Shown here in pieces: positions 36,489 to 44,534 of a DNA stretch of 64,000 bases. The DNA is taken from the NCBI RefSeq assembly GCF_017652985.1, contig NZ_JAGGDJ010000019.1:33777-97776 (forward strand). Direction: 5' to 3'. Below the pieces are notes generated by a model. That model saw only the letters and a program-made list of their open reading frames with translations, made no database searches and had not been told where the DNA came from. Positions within the stretch are counted from its first letter, which is position 1, and every line of letters begins with the position of its first letter. The translations under genes were made by a program, and so were the position numbers. This DNA is from Paenibacillus artemisiicola. GTDB lineage: Bacteria > Bacillota > Bacilli > Paenibacillales > Paenibacillaceae.

Positions 36489-37553
36489 TTACAGGTTCCA
36501 GTCCAGCTTGACTTCGTGGCCGGTGCGGGACGATTCGTAAATCGCGTCGAGCACCAGATTGTTCGTGTAGCCCGTCAGCGCCGACGTGATCGGCCGCTTG
36601 CCCGTCAGGATGCAGTCGATGAAGTGGCGGCTCAGGCGCAGCCGCTCGCTCTCGTCGTTCTCGGGCCGGGACAGCGGCGTTTCCAGCGGCTTGTCGAATT
36701 TCTCGGTGAGCAGCTTGCCCGTCGCGCCGCGGTAGCTCGCGCCGCCTTCGGTGCCCATCAGATGGACGAACGGCGTGTTGTCCGTGTCCATGTGAACGGC
36801 CCAGCTCACTTCCAGCGTCAGCGTGCTGCCGTCTTCCATTTTGATCATTGCCGTCGCCAGGTCCTCGACGTCGTAGACGCCGCTCCAGTTCGGCTTGCCC
36901 CACGTGCCGATGCCCTTGCGCTTCGGTCCGAATTCCGCGTACGTCGAGCCGAAGACCGAAACCGGCTTCGGGTTGCCCATCAGGTACAGCGCGAGGTCGA
37001 GCATATGGACGCCGATATCGATGAGCGGGCCGCCGCCCGACTGGTCCATGCGCGTGAACCACGTGCCCCAGCCCGGAATGCCCTTGCGCCGGAACCAGCC
37101 CGTCTTGGCCGTGTAGATCCGGCCGAGCTCGCCGCGGTCGATCTGCTCCTTGATCTGCATCGGCACGGATTCCCAGCGCATTTGATGCCCGATCATGACG
37201 ACCTTGTCGGATGCCTGGCTCGCCTTCAGAATTTGCTTGGCCGCGGCCGCGTTGATGCCCATCGGCTTCTCCAGCAGCACGTGCTTGCCAGCTTCGATCG
37301 CCCGGACGGCGAGCTCCGCGTGATATTGGTTCGGGACGCCGATGATGACCGCGTCGACGTTCGGGCTCTGAATGAGCGCCTCCGGCGATTCCGGTACGCC
37401 CGGTATGCCGAACTCCGCCGCCCGCTGCTCCGCCAACGGCACGTACAAGTCCGTGATTGCCGTGATTTCGCATGCGTCGCGCAGCTGCGAAAATTGCGAT
37501 GCGTGAACGCTTCCAATATTCCCCGCGCCGATGATGCCGATCCGTACTGCCAT
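36489..37553 (-). CDS. Gfo/Idh/MocA-family oxidoreductase
   Basis: 354 residues. NAD(P) Rossmann motif RIGIIGAGNIGSVHASQF at the N-terminus; the family catalytic lysine in HVLLEKPMG; substrate-site GGGPLIDIGVHMLDLALYLMG with the His and Asp expected near the active site; C-terminal alpha/beta domain. Members oxidise sugars, inositols or sugar derivatives. First gene of a two-gene operon with a TIM-barrel epimerase, divergent from an AraC regulator across 130 bases, suggesting sugar- or polyol-induced expression. Confidence 0.92.
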   Translation of the reverse strand: MAVRIGIIGAGNIGSVHASQFSQLRDACEITAITDLYVPLAEQRAAEFGIPGVPESPEALIQSPNVDAVIIGVPNQYHAELAVRAIEAGKHVLLEKPMGINAAAAKQILKASQASDKVVMIGHQMRWESVPMQIKEQIDRGELGRIYTAKTGWFRRKGIPGWGTWFTRMDQSGGGPLIDIGVHMLDLALYLMGNPKPVSVFGSTYAEFGPKRKGIGTWGKPNWSGVYDVEDLATAMIKMEDGSTLTLEVSWAVHMDTDNTPFVHLMGTEGGASYRGATGKLLTEKFDKPLETPLSRPENDESERLRLSRHFIDCILTGKRPITSALTGYTNNLVLDAIYESSRTGHEVKLDWNL

Positions 37554-37683
37554 TGCTCCATCTTCCTCTCCGGATGTCTGCCGCCTGATACGCGCGTAAC
37601 GATTCTATGATAAAGTAGAACCTAGAAAAAAGCTTGTCTCATATTTCGATAAACGTCCCAATTCTTCGGAGGATCGCCTTTCC

Positions 37684-38553
37684 ATGACCCATTTTCCGGA
37701 CTATTTGAAAACTTATCCGAACGCGGACGGCCCGTTCCCGTTCCATATCGGCGTCCATGCCCTCGAACGCGGCTTCCGGGCGCACCGCCACGATTTCCTG
37801 GAGCTGTCGTACGTCATCTCCGGCCGGGGCTCCGAGGCCGTCAACGACGTCCGGCACGACATGGTGCCGGGTACGTTCACCTTCGTGCAGCCGTACCAGG
37901 TGCACGAGCTGTTCACGGAGCCCGGAAGCACGCTGCTGCTGTACAACTGCATGTTCAGCATGGATCTGCTGATGGACGCTGGCGGCCACGGCGACGGGCT
38001 GGCGGAGCTGGTCGAGCCTAGCGCGCTGCCGCCGTACACGACGTTTACCGGCGCGATGGCGGAGCGGACGCGGTTCCTCATCGACGACATGATGCGCGAG
38101 TACGAAGGCGGCGAGCCTTGGCGGCTCCCGATGCTGCAAGCCCGGCTGAAGGAGCTGCTGATCTGCTTCGACCGCGAGCGGCGCAAGCACCGGCCCGACG
38201 CGGCGAGCGCCGCGCCGCCGATCAAGAAGGGCGCCTCCGTCTGGCCGATCCTTCATCATCTTCACCGCCATTACCAGGAGGACGTGACCCTGTCCCGGCT
38301 GTCGGAGCGCTTCGCCATGAGCGCCTCGCGGATCAGCGAGGTGATCAAGGAGCAGACCGGCCAGACGTTCGTCCACTTCCTTCAGGACCTGCGGCTGCGC
38401 CACGCCACCTCGCTGCTCGTCTCCACCGATTACAGCGTCGTCGAGGTCGCGCTCGAGGTCGGCTTCGGGTCCTACAAGACGTTCGCCAAAATCTTCCGCG
38501 AACGCAAGGGCATGGCGCCGCTCGCGTACCGCAAAGCGAAAAGACCCGTCTGA
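37684..38553 (+). CDS. AraC-family transcriptional regulator
   Basis: 289 residues: N-terminal cupin (HIGVHALERGFRAHRHDFLELSYVISGRG) for ligand sensing and C-terminal two helix-turn-helix motifs (VTLSRLSERFAMSASRISEVIKEQTG and VVEVALEVGFGSYKTFAKIFRE). Divergent from the Gfo/Idh-epimerase operon and probably its activator; the shared 130-base gap would hold the binding sites. GGAGG lies 11 bases before the ATG. Confidence 0.93.
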   Translation: MTHFPDYLKTYPNADGPFPFHIGVHALERGFRAHRHDFLELSYVISGRGSEAVNDVRHDMVPGTFTFVQPYQVHELFTEPGSTLLLYNCMFSMDLLMDAGGHGDGLAELVEPSALPPYTTFTGAMAERTRFLIDDMMREYEGGEPWRLPMLQARLKELLICFDRERRKHRPDAASAAPPIKKGASVWPILHHLHRHYQEDVTLSRLSERFAMSASRISEVIKEQTGQTFVHFLQDLRLRHATSLLVSTDYSVVEVALEVGFGSYKTFAKIFRERKGMAPLAYRKAKRPV

Positions 38554-38577
38554 CGCCGAAGCGCCGGACGGATCTTC
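38541..38577 (+). terminator. Probable terminator overlapping the AraC stop codon
   Basis: Imperfect stem aaga.ccgtc.../...gacgg.tctt with cgcc(gaag)cg loop and a short T/C-rich tail; lies between convergent genes. Confidence 0.45.
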
Positions 38578-38595
38578 CCTCGCGCCGGCGTCGGC

Positions 38596-39474
38596 CTACA
38601 CGCGGTGCAGCTTTTGCCCCTTCGCCTCCGAGACCTCCCGCCACAGACGGCGCCATTCACCGGCGTCCCGCAGCACGCTTTCCGGGTCGCGCGCGCTGCG
38701 AACCGGGAAAGAGGGCTGGAACGAGCGGCCGGAGTTCGCCCCCGTCTTGTGGTAGCGCAGATCGATGGACCAGCGGACGATGCCGGACCGGTTGCCGATT
38801 CCGCGATGCGGCGTGTACTTGTTCATGATGACGAGGCTGCCCTTCGGGCATTCCGCCCGGACCGGCACGATCTCCGGCAGCTTGGCGGGGTCGATCATCG
38901 TGCCGCCCTCCGCGCGGTGGTCGAGATAGCCCCGCTTGAACGCGCCCGGCATGACCTCCATGCAGCCCGTCTCCGCGGTCGCGTCCACGAGCGGCATCCA
39001 GAACGTGATGATCTCGGAAGCCTCGGAATCCGGCGTCGTGACCGCGCAGTCCTGATGCCACGGCACGTTCTGAAAATAATCCGGCTCGTCCCCCGCGTAC
39101 GCCGATGGCAGCTTCGCCCGGAGATGCTGGATCGGATTGCAGCTGATCTCGCTGCCGAGCAGGCATTCCGCCACGTCCAGCAGCTTCTCGCTGCCCAGAT
39201 GGCGGAACATCGCCTCGCCGAGCAGGTGCTGGATATCGAACCCTTTGCCGATTTCGCGGCATTCCCGGTACAGGAACGCATAGCGCCGCTCGAACGGCTC
39301 CTCTTCATAAAGCGCTTTCAGCTTGCCTTCCGCAAACAGCCTCCTCGCCCTTTCGTCGATCTCCCGCTCCAGCTCGCCGATAACCGGCCGCAGATCCGCC
39401 TCGCTCAGCGCTTCCGGCACGATCAGATACCCTTCCGTCTGATACGCGATGATTTGCTCCACCGTTAACCGCAT
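38596..39474 (-). CDS. Phytanoyl-CoA dioxygenase (PhyH)-family Fe(II)/2-oxoglutarate enzyme
   Basis: 292 residues. The iron triad is HxD in NVPWHQDCAVTTPDS and the distal His in KYTPHRGIGNRSG, with a following Arg (IVRWSIDLRYH) for 2-oxoglutarate. Family members hydroxylate small molecules. ATG 39474 (MRLTVEQIIAYQTEGYLIVP) has GGAGG nine bases upstream. It lies 105 bases after an AraC regulator gene in the same direction, an arrangement repeated elsewhere in this window with different sequences. Substrate unknown. Confidence 0.9.
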   Translation of the reverse strand: MRLTVEQIIAYQTEGYLIVPEALSEADLRPVIGELEREIDERARRLFAEGKLKALYEEEPFERRYAFLYRECREIGKGFDIQHLLGEAMFRHLGSEKLLDVAECLLGSEISCNPIQHLRAKLPSAYAGDEPDYFQNVPWHQDCAVTTPDSEASEIITFWMPLVDATAETGCMEVMPGAFKRGYLDHRAEGGTMIDPAKLPEIVPVRAECPKGSLVIMNKYTPHRGIGNRSGIVRWSIDLRYHKTGANSGRSFQPSFPVRSARDPESVLRDAGEWRRLWREVSEAKGQKLHRV

Positions 39475-39579
39475 GTCCGCATGCCTCCGAATCGTAGAAT
39501 GTCTTGCCGCTTCTACCTCCATGCTACCAGCGGCGCGTTCATGGCGGAAGGTACAAAACCCGCCCGAATGCGGACGATT

Positions 39580-40446
39580 TTATCCTCTTCGGTACGCGCC
39601 GGGCGCGCGCCCGCTGTGCATGCGGAACAAGCGCGCAAAATACGACGGGTCGTCGTAGCCGAGCATCCCGGCGATCGCGGCCACGGGATGATCCGTATAG
39701 AGGAGCAGCTTCTCCGCTTCGGTCATGCGCAGCCGCCGCAGGTACGATAACGGCGACAGGCCGGTATGGGCCTTGAACACGCGGCACAGATAATTCGGCG
39801 TCCAATGGACCAGCTCGGCCAGCTCCTCCAAGCGGACGGGCTCGGCGATCCGGGCGGACAGATGGCGCTTGAGCGCGTCGATCTCCTCGGCGCTGCCGGG
39901 ACGTCCCGGCATGGCGTCCGCCGCGATCAGCCGCCAGACCACTTCTTCCGCGCGCAGCATCAAATCCGCCACGAGAAGCGACTTCCGCTCCGGCGTGGAG
40001 AACCGGTGCTCCGGATCGAGCAGCCGGGCGAACCCTTCCAGCAGGAACGGACGCAGCCGAGCGGGCACGGCGATCGGCTGCTCCCGCAGCGCCGCGGGCA
40101 CGCGCACCCCTCTGCGCCGCTCGAGCCAATCGAAAAAATCGGCCCGTACGGCGTTGTCCGCCTCGTCGCGCAGCAGAAAGGTGCATTCCGCGTTATGCAG
40201 CGGCCGTTCGGGGTCGCCGTGGAACTGATGCCAGTCGCCGGGCTGGATGATGTACAACAGGCCGGGCTCCGCTTTGGTGATCCGATCGTTGACGAGAAAG
40301 CTCCCTTCGCCTTCCGTGACGTACATGAAGTGGTACACCGGATGCCGGTGGCGGTTCGTCAGCGTCCCCCCGCGCGCGCGCTGCAGATCCGTTGTGACGT
40401 GCTCCACGCGCAAGTACCGCTCATCCATTTGAACCCGCAAACTCAT
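39580..40446 (-). CDS. AraC-family transcriptional regulator
   Basis: 288 residues. N-terminal cupin (RHRHPVYHFMYVTEGEGSFLV), long linker, and C-terminal HTH pair (VRLEELAELVHWTPNYLCRVFKAHTG and VAAIAGMLGYDDPSYFARLFRMHSG). ATG 40446 has GGGGAGG eight bases upstream. It precedes a PhyH dioxygenase on the same strand and is likely its regulator. Confidence 0.92.
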   Translation of the reverse strand: MSLRVQMDERYLRVEHVTTDLQRARGGTLTNRHRHPVYHFMYVTEGEGSFLVNDRITKAEPGLLYIIQPGDWHQFHGDPERPLHNAECTFLLRDEADNAVRADFFDWLERRRGVRVPAALREQPIAVPARLRPFLLEGFARLLDPEHRFSTPERKSLLVADLMLRAEEVVWRLIAADAMPGRPGSAEEIDALKRHLSARIAEPVRLEELAELVHWTPNYLCRVFKAHTGLSPLSYLRRLRMTEAEKLLLYTDHPVAAIAGMLGYDDPSYFARLFRMHSGRAPGAYRRG

Positions 40447-40506
40447 GCCGGACGCCTCCCCGATTTCGAACATGAATACGTACATTTTACTCCCGTCCGG
40501 ACATGA

Positions 40507-40537
40507 CGAAAAGACCGGAACCCTCCATTCCGGTCTT
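40507..40537 (-). terminator. Terminator of the IDEAL-domain gene
   Basis: Perfect 10-bp stem aagaccggaa/ttccggtctt (40511-40520 with 40528-40537) followed on the minus strand by TTTTC. Confidence 0.88.
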
Positions 40538-40562
40538 CTCTATGTGAACGCCTCATCTACAT

Positions 40563-40934
40563 TCAGAAGATTTGGCCGAGGCGGTTGCGGCCATGCAGGA
40601 CCGGCGCGCCTTCTTCGCCGTTTTGCTCCTGCTTCTGCGCGTTCGCGCGAAGCCGTTCCGTCAGCTCCGCGAACCATTCGGCGTCCCGCGTCGCGAGCGC
40701 CAGCTCGATGAAATCGAGCAGCGGGCCTTCGTAGTCCAGCACCTCCAGCGTCGGCTGCGGCTTCAGCCAACTGCTCAGCACGGCGACCGTAGTGCCTACC
40801 GCGGCGTCATGATCCGATTGTACGACATGGACCGTCGCGATGTTCCGCTGTTCATTCAACGACGCAATGAATCCCTGAATCATTTCTCCGTCTTTCGTTC
40901 TGCCTTGTACCCAATCGCTGATCGCAAAGCTCAT
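40563..40934 (-). CDS. IDEAL-domain protein
   Basis: 123 residues. N-terminal beta-rich part (FAISDWVQGRTKDGEMIQGFI, VHVVQSDHDAAVGTTVAVLSSWL) and a C-terminal IDEAL motif LLDFIELALATRDAEWFAELTERL. IDEAL-domain proteins are small Firmicutes proteins, some of which affect competence or stress regulators; this one has no known partner. ATG 40934 has a GGTGG site; an in-frame TTG lies six bases upstream. It has a consensus promoter embedded in an operator, and a second operator in its leader. Confidence 0.82.
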   Translation of the reverse strand: MSFAISDWVQGRTKDGEMIQGFIASLNEQRNIATVHVVQSDHDAAVGTTVAVLSSWLKPQPTLEVLDYEGPLLDFIELALATRDAEWFAELTERLRANAQKQEQNGEEGAPVLHGRNRLGQIF

Positions 40935-40975
40935 CGTCAAGCACCACCCGTCTTCGATTTTTTGGAAGCACCAAA

Positions 40976-40998
40976 ACTGTACTTGTCTCAGTTACAGT
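40976..40998. promoter_or_regulatory. Operator O2 (23-bp inverted repeat)
   Basis: ACTGTAC, nine bases, TTACAGT. Matches operator O1 at 41065-41087 in both half-sites except one base, 89 bases apart centre to centre. Lies in the leader of the IDEAL-domain gene; a TATACT overlaps its edge. Confidence 0.75.
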
Positions 40999-41064
40999 AT
41001 AGGCGAGAAAAGGGGACGCTTCGCAAATGGCTGCCTTTGCTTACCGTCCCGTTTCCCTTTCGAT

Positions 41065-41099
41065 ACTGTAATTATATGAGTTACAGTTAATAATGTCAA
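41065..41099 (-). promoter_or_regulatory. Promoter with embedded operator O1
   Basis: Minus-strand TTGACA (41099-41094), 17 bases, TATAAT (41076-41071). A perfect inverted repeat ACTGTAA-N9-TTACAGT (41065-41087) covers the -10 box and most of the spacer, a position expected for a repressor that blocks polymerase. Confidence 0.82.
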
Positions 41100-41127
41100 G
41101 CAGCTTACAAAAATAAAGTACGAGCCG

Positions 41128-43179
41128 CTACACGGCTTTCGCGACGCTGACGCGCCCGGAGAAAAACGTCGCGCCCTGCCCCATGTCGGCGACGCGGTCC
41201 GGCGTCAGCGCGTTGACGACGGCTTTGCGGTCCTTGCCGTCCGCCCATAGGCCTTGGCTGACGACGACGCCCGGCAGCACGTCTTCCCCGACGGCCGCCG
41301 TCAGCTCGCATTCGCCGCGTCCGTTCCACACCTTCACCGCGTCCCCGTCGCGAATGCCGAGCGTTTCCGCGTCGGCGGCGTTCATATACAGCTTCGGCGT
41401 CTTCTCCATCGCCGCGTGCTTGCCGTTATGCGCGAACGTCGAGTTGAGGAAGTTATGGTTCGCCGTCGGAATGAACAGGAACGGATGCGTACCTTCCTCG
41501 ACGAGCGGCATGTAGGTCGGCATCGGCGGGAATCCTTGCCGCTCCATGGCGGCCGAATACAGCTCGATCCGGCCGCTCGGCGTGCGGAGCTTGCCCTCGA
41601 GGACGGGCCGGACGTCCGCCTTGGCAAACTGCTTCTCCCGCAGCGCGTCCAGGGTGATGTCCCGCAAGCCCGGGTTCGCCGGATTGTCCAATGCTTGGGC
41701 GATCATGTCGTAATCGCTGTCCCGCAGCGCCTCGTCCTCGTAGCCCATCGCCTGCGCCAGCAGCCGGAAGACGTCCGTGTTGGACTTGCTTTCGCCGTAA
41801 GGCGCCGCGACCTGTTCTTGAATCTGCACGTAATGATGCCAGTAGGAGGAATACACGTCCGTATTCTCGAACGCCGACGTCGCCGGCAGCACGATGTCCG
41901 CGTAGGCGGCCGTCTCCGTCAGGAAGAGCTCGTGCACGACCGTGAACAAATCCTCGCGCGCCAGCCCTTCCCGGACCTTGCCCGCGTTCGGCGCGACGAC
42001 GGCCGGGTTCGCGTTGTACACGTACAGCGAGCGGATCGGCTTCGCTTCGTCTTCCAGCGCCTCGCCGAGCAGATTCATGTTGATGTCGCGCGGCCGGGCA
42101 AGCGTCCTCGGCTTCAGATCGGGACGTCCCAGCGCGCGCTGGTTCAGCGCCAGATGGCCGCCGTTGCCCTTGATCGCGCCGCCGCCCCGCCTCAGCCACT
42201 GGCCGGTCAGCGCCGGCAGGCAGGCGATCGCCCGGGTCGTCATGCCGCCGTTGTCGTGATGCTGCGGGCCGTTGCCGATTCGGATGAACGCGGCGCCGTC
42301 TATCGTGCCGTACAGGCGGGCCAGCTTGACGATGTCCGCCGCGGGCACGCCGGTGATCCCGGAGACGTAGTCGGGCGAGTACGTCTTCACGTGCTCGCGC
42401 AGCTCTTCATGGCCCACCGTGTACGCCGCCATGAACGCCTCGTCGACGAGCCCTTCCGCGAACAGGACGTGCATGACGCCGAGCGCCAGCGCCGCGTCCG
42501 TGCCCGGCCGCACCGGGATAAACCAGTCGCCCCACTTGGCGGTCCGGTTGCGGTGGACGTCGATGACGACGACCGTGGCGCCGTTCTTCCGGGCCTTCTC
42601 GGCCAGCGTCACCTGATGCATGTTCGTGCTGACCGCGTTGACGCCCCACAGGATAAACAGCTTGGCATGGACGGTCTCCTCGGGATCCGTGCCGTAGCTG
42701 CCGCCCATCGTGTAAGCGTACCCGACGGTGCCGGCCGCTTCGCAGATGGAGTAAATCAAACGGCTCGCGTTCATCCGGTTGAAAAAGCGCCGCCCCATGC
42801 CTTCCGTGTTGACGCGGCCCATATTGCCGTAGAAACTGTACGGCAGGATCGCCTCCGGGCCTTCCTCCGCGATGATCGCTTTCCAGCGGGACGTGATCGC
42901 CGCGATCGCCTCGTCCCAGCCGATGCGCTCGAATTGGCCGCTTCCCTTGGGGCCGGTTCGTTTGAGCGGGTACCGCAGCCGCTTCTCGTCGTAGATCCGC
43001 GCGGTCATGTTCCGTACTTTATTGCAAATCGCCCCCTGCGTGACGGGATGCGAAGGATCGCCTTCGATTTTGACGATGACGCCGTCTTGCTTATGAACCA
43101 GCAGGCCGCACTGATCCGGGCAATCCAGCGAGCACACGGACGGGAATACGCCGTTTGCCTGTTCCACATAACTGCTCAT
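41128..43179 (-). CDS. Formate-dehydrogenase-like molybdopterin oxidoreductase
   Basis: 683 residues of the DMSO-reductase/formate dehydrogenase superfamily. N-terminal 4Fe-4S site Cys16, Cys20, Cys24 and Cys52 (VCSLDCPDQCG and GAICNK), then molybdopterin-binding halves (GYAYTMGGSYGTDPEE, NAVSTNMHQVTLAEKARKNG, WGDWFIPVRPGTDAALALG) and a C-terminal molydopterin dinucleotide-binding barrel (ETLGIRDGDAVKVWNGRGECEL). Similar to B. subtilis YoaE/YyaE. No signal peptide, so cytoplasmic. It is alone, with no partner subunit or cofactor gene nearby. ATG 43179 has AAGGAGA upstream. Reaction unknown. Confidence 0.88.
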   Translation of the reverse strand: MSSYVEQANGVFPSVCSLDCPDQCGLLVHKQDGVIVKIEGDPSHPVTQGAICNKVRNMTARIYDEKRLRYPLKRTGPKGSGQFERIGWDEAIAAITSRWKAIIAEEGPEAILPYSFYGNMGRVNTEGMGRRFFNRMNASRLIYSICEAAGTVGYAYTMGGSYGTDPEETVHAKLFILWGVNAVSTNMHQVTLAEKARKNGATVVVIDVHRNRTAKWGDWFIPVRPGTDAALALGVMHVLFAEGLVDEAFMAAYTVGHEELREHVKTYSPDYVSGITGVPAADIVKLARLYGTIDGAAFIRIGNGPQHHDNGGMTTRAIACLPALTGQWLRRGGGAIKGNGGHLALNQRALGRPDLKPRTLARPRDINMNLLGEALEDEAKPIRSLYVYNANPAVVAPNAGKVREGLAREDLFTVVHELFLTETAAYADIVLPATSAFENTDVYSSYWHHYVQIQEQVAAPYGESKSNTDVFRLLAQAMGYEDEALRDSDYDMIAQALDNPANPGLRDITLDALREKQFAKADVRPVLEGKLRTPSGRIELYSAAMERQGFPPMPTYMPLVEEGTHPFLFIPTANHNFLNSTFAHNGKHAAMEKTPKLYMNAADAETLGIRDGDAVKVWNGRGECELTAAVGEDVLPGVVVSQGLWADGKDRKAVVNALTPDRVADMGQGATFFSGRVSVAKAV

Positions 43180-43290
43180 GCCGCTTTCTCCTTCCAACCT
43201 TCGACTTGCGTACTCTCAGTATACTAGATTGCCGCGACGTCGGCATCCCCGCGGTAACGGCCTGCGGCGAGGGCTCCGCCCCGCCCACGA

Positions 43291-43328
43291 AAAAAAGCCC
43301 GGCGGCCGCATGGGCCTTCGGGCTTTTC
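43291..43328. terminator. Terminator (aldo/keto reductase side)
   Basis: Stem aaaagcccg/cgggctttt with GC-rich interior; T runs on both strands. Lies between the molybdoenzyme start and the aldo/keto reductase stop and ends the latter on the minus strand. Confidence 0.85.
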
Positions 43329-43411
43329 AATGGCACAACGGTTAGGTTGGCGTGCCGACTCCAGCCGGCGGACGGTATGCCGCATTCCGCAGCCGGCCTC
43401 GGTCGGTCGGC

Positions 43412-44392
43412 TTATTCGCCGGTTTCCAAGTAGCGCACTTGGGCCGGCGTCAGCGTCAACTCCCCGGCGGCGCAGCTGTCGCGCACGTATTCCGGCCTCG
43501 TCGCCCCGATGATCGGGAAGACCGGGAACGGCTGCGACGTCAGATACGCCAGCGCGATGGCGGAGCCGGTCGTCCCGAGCTCGGCCGCCAACCGCTGCGC
43601 GCGCTCGAGCCGGCCGAAATTGGCATCGCTGAAATACTGCCGCTCGACGGCCTCCGCGCTGCCTTGGCGACCCGCCTCGCGATCGCGGGCGTAGCGTCCG
43701 CCGAAGAACCCGTTCGCCTGCGAAGAGAACGGAATCACCGCCATCCCCGTCCGCTCGAAATACGCCTTGTCCGCATCGCTCATGATCACGAGCGTCGTAT
43801 CGCGAATGGAGCCGGGATTGACGACCGCCATATTCCACAGCGGCTGGCTCGCGACGAACGGCGTCAACCCGTTACCCTCGGCGTAAGCCCGCGCTTCCTC
43901 GATGCGCGCCACCGTCCAATTGGAACAGCCGATGCTGCGGATCTTGCCGGCCTTGACCAGCCCGTCCAACGCTTCCATGATGCCCGCGATCGGCGCGGCC
44001 GGATCGTCCCGGTGCAGCCAATACAGGTCGATGACGTCCGTCCCCAGCTGGCTGAGGCTCCGGTCGACGTCGGCGATCAGATCGTCCCGGCCGAGCCGGC
44101 CGATATGCATCGACGACAGCTCGGGATGCCCGCCCTTGGTGGCGAGCACGAGCCGTCCGCGGTTGCCGCGTTCCTTCAGCCATTTGCCGAGCCGGATCTC
44201 CGTCAGGCTTCGGCCTTGGTTCAGCCAATCGTCGTACACGAGCGCCGTGTCGAAAAAATTGCCGCCTTGCTCCACGTAAAGATCGAACAGCCGGAAAGCT
44301 TCCGCCTCCGTCATGCCGCCGCCGAAGCCGGCGGTGCCCATGACGATGACCGCGGCGTTCAAATCCGTTCCGGGAATAGTGCCGTATCGCAT
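43412..44392 (-). CDS. Aldo/keto reductase
   Basis: 326 residues, (beta/alpha)8 NADPH enzyme. Catalytic tetrad: Asp and Tyr in GNFFDTALVYDDW, Lys in VLATKGGH, His in YWLHRDD. Cofactor-binding C-terminal SQPFPVFPIIGATRPEYV. ATG 44392 has GGAGGGG six bases upstream. Reduces aldehydes or sugars, or oxidises sugar alcohols; the subgroup resembles the YccK/IolS type. Monocistronic. Confidence 0.92.
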   Translation of the reverse strand: MRYGTIPGTDLNAAVIVMGTAGFGGGMTEAEAFRLFDLYVEQGGNFFDTALVYDDWLNQGRSLTEIRLGKWLKERGNRGRLVLATKGGHPELSSMHIGRLGRDDLIADVDRSLSQLGTDVIDLYWLHRDDPAAPIAGIMEALDGLVKAGKIRSIGCSNWTVARIEEARAYAEGNGLTPFVASQPLWNMAVVNPGSIRDTTLVIMSDADKAYFERTGMAVIPFSSQANGFFGGRYARDREAGRQGSAEAVERQYFSDANFGRLERAQRLAAELGTTGSAIALAYLTSQPFPVFPIIGATRPEYVRDSCAAGELTLTPAQVRYLETGE

Positions 44393-44534
44393 CTGCGTCC
44401 CCTCCAATGTAGGCCGTGCCTCGTCTGCCTTGCGTGCGTATGCGGCTCTCGGTGCGGGTCTAAGGTGGGGTCCGCGATAAGCGAATGAATCGAGCTAATA
44501 CCGTGCGAGAATAAAGCCAATCGGGATCGGTCCC

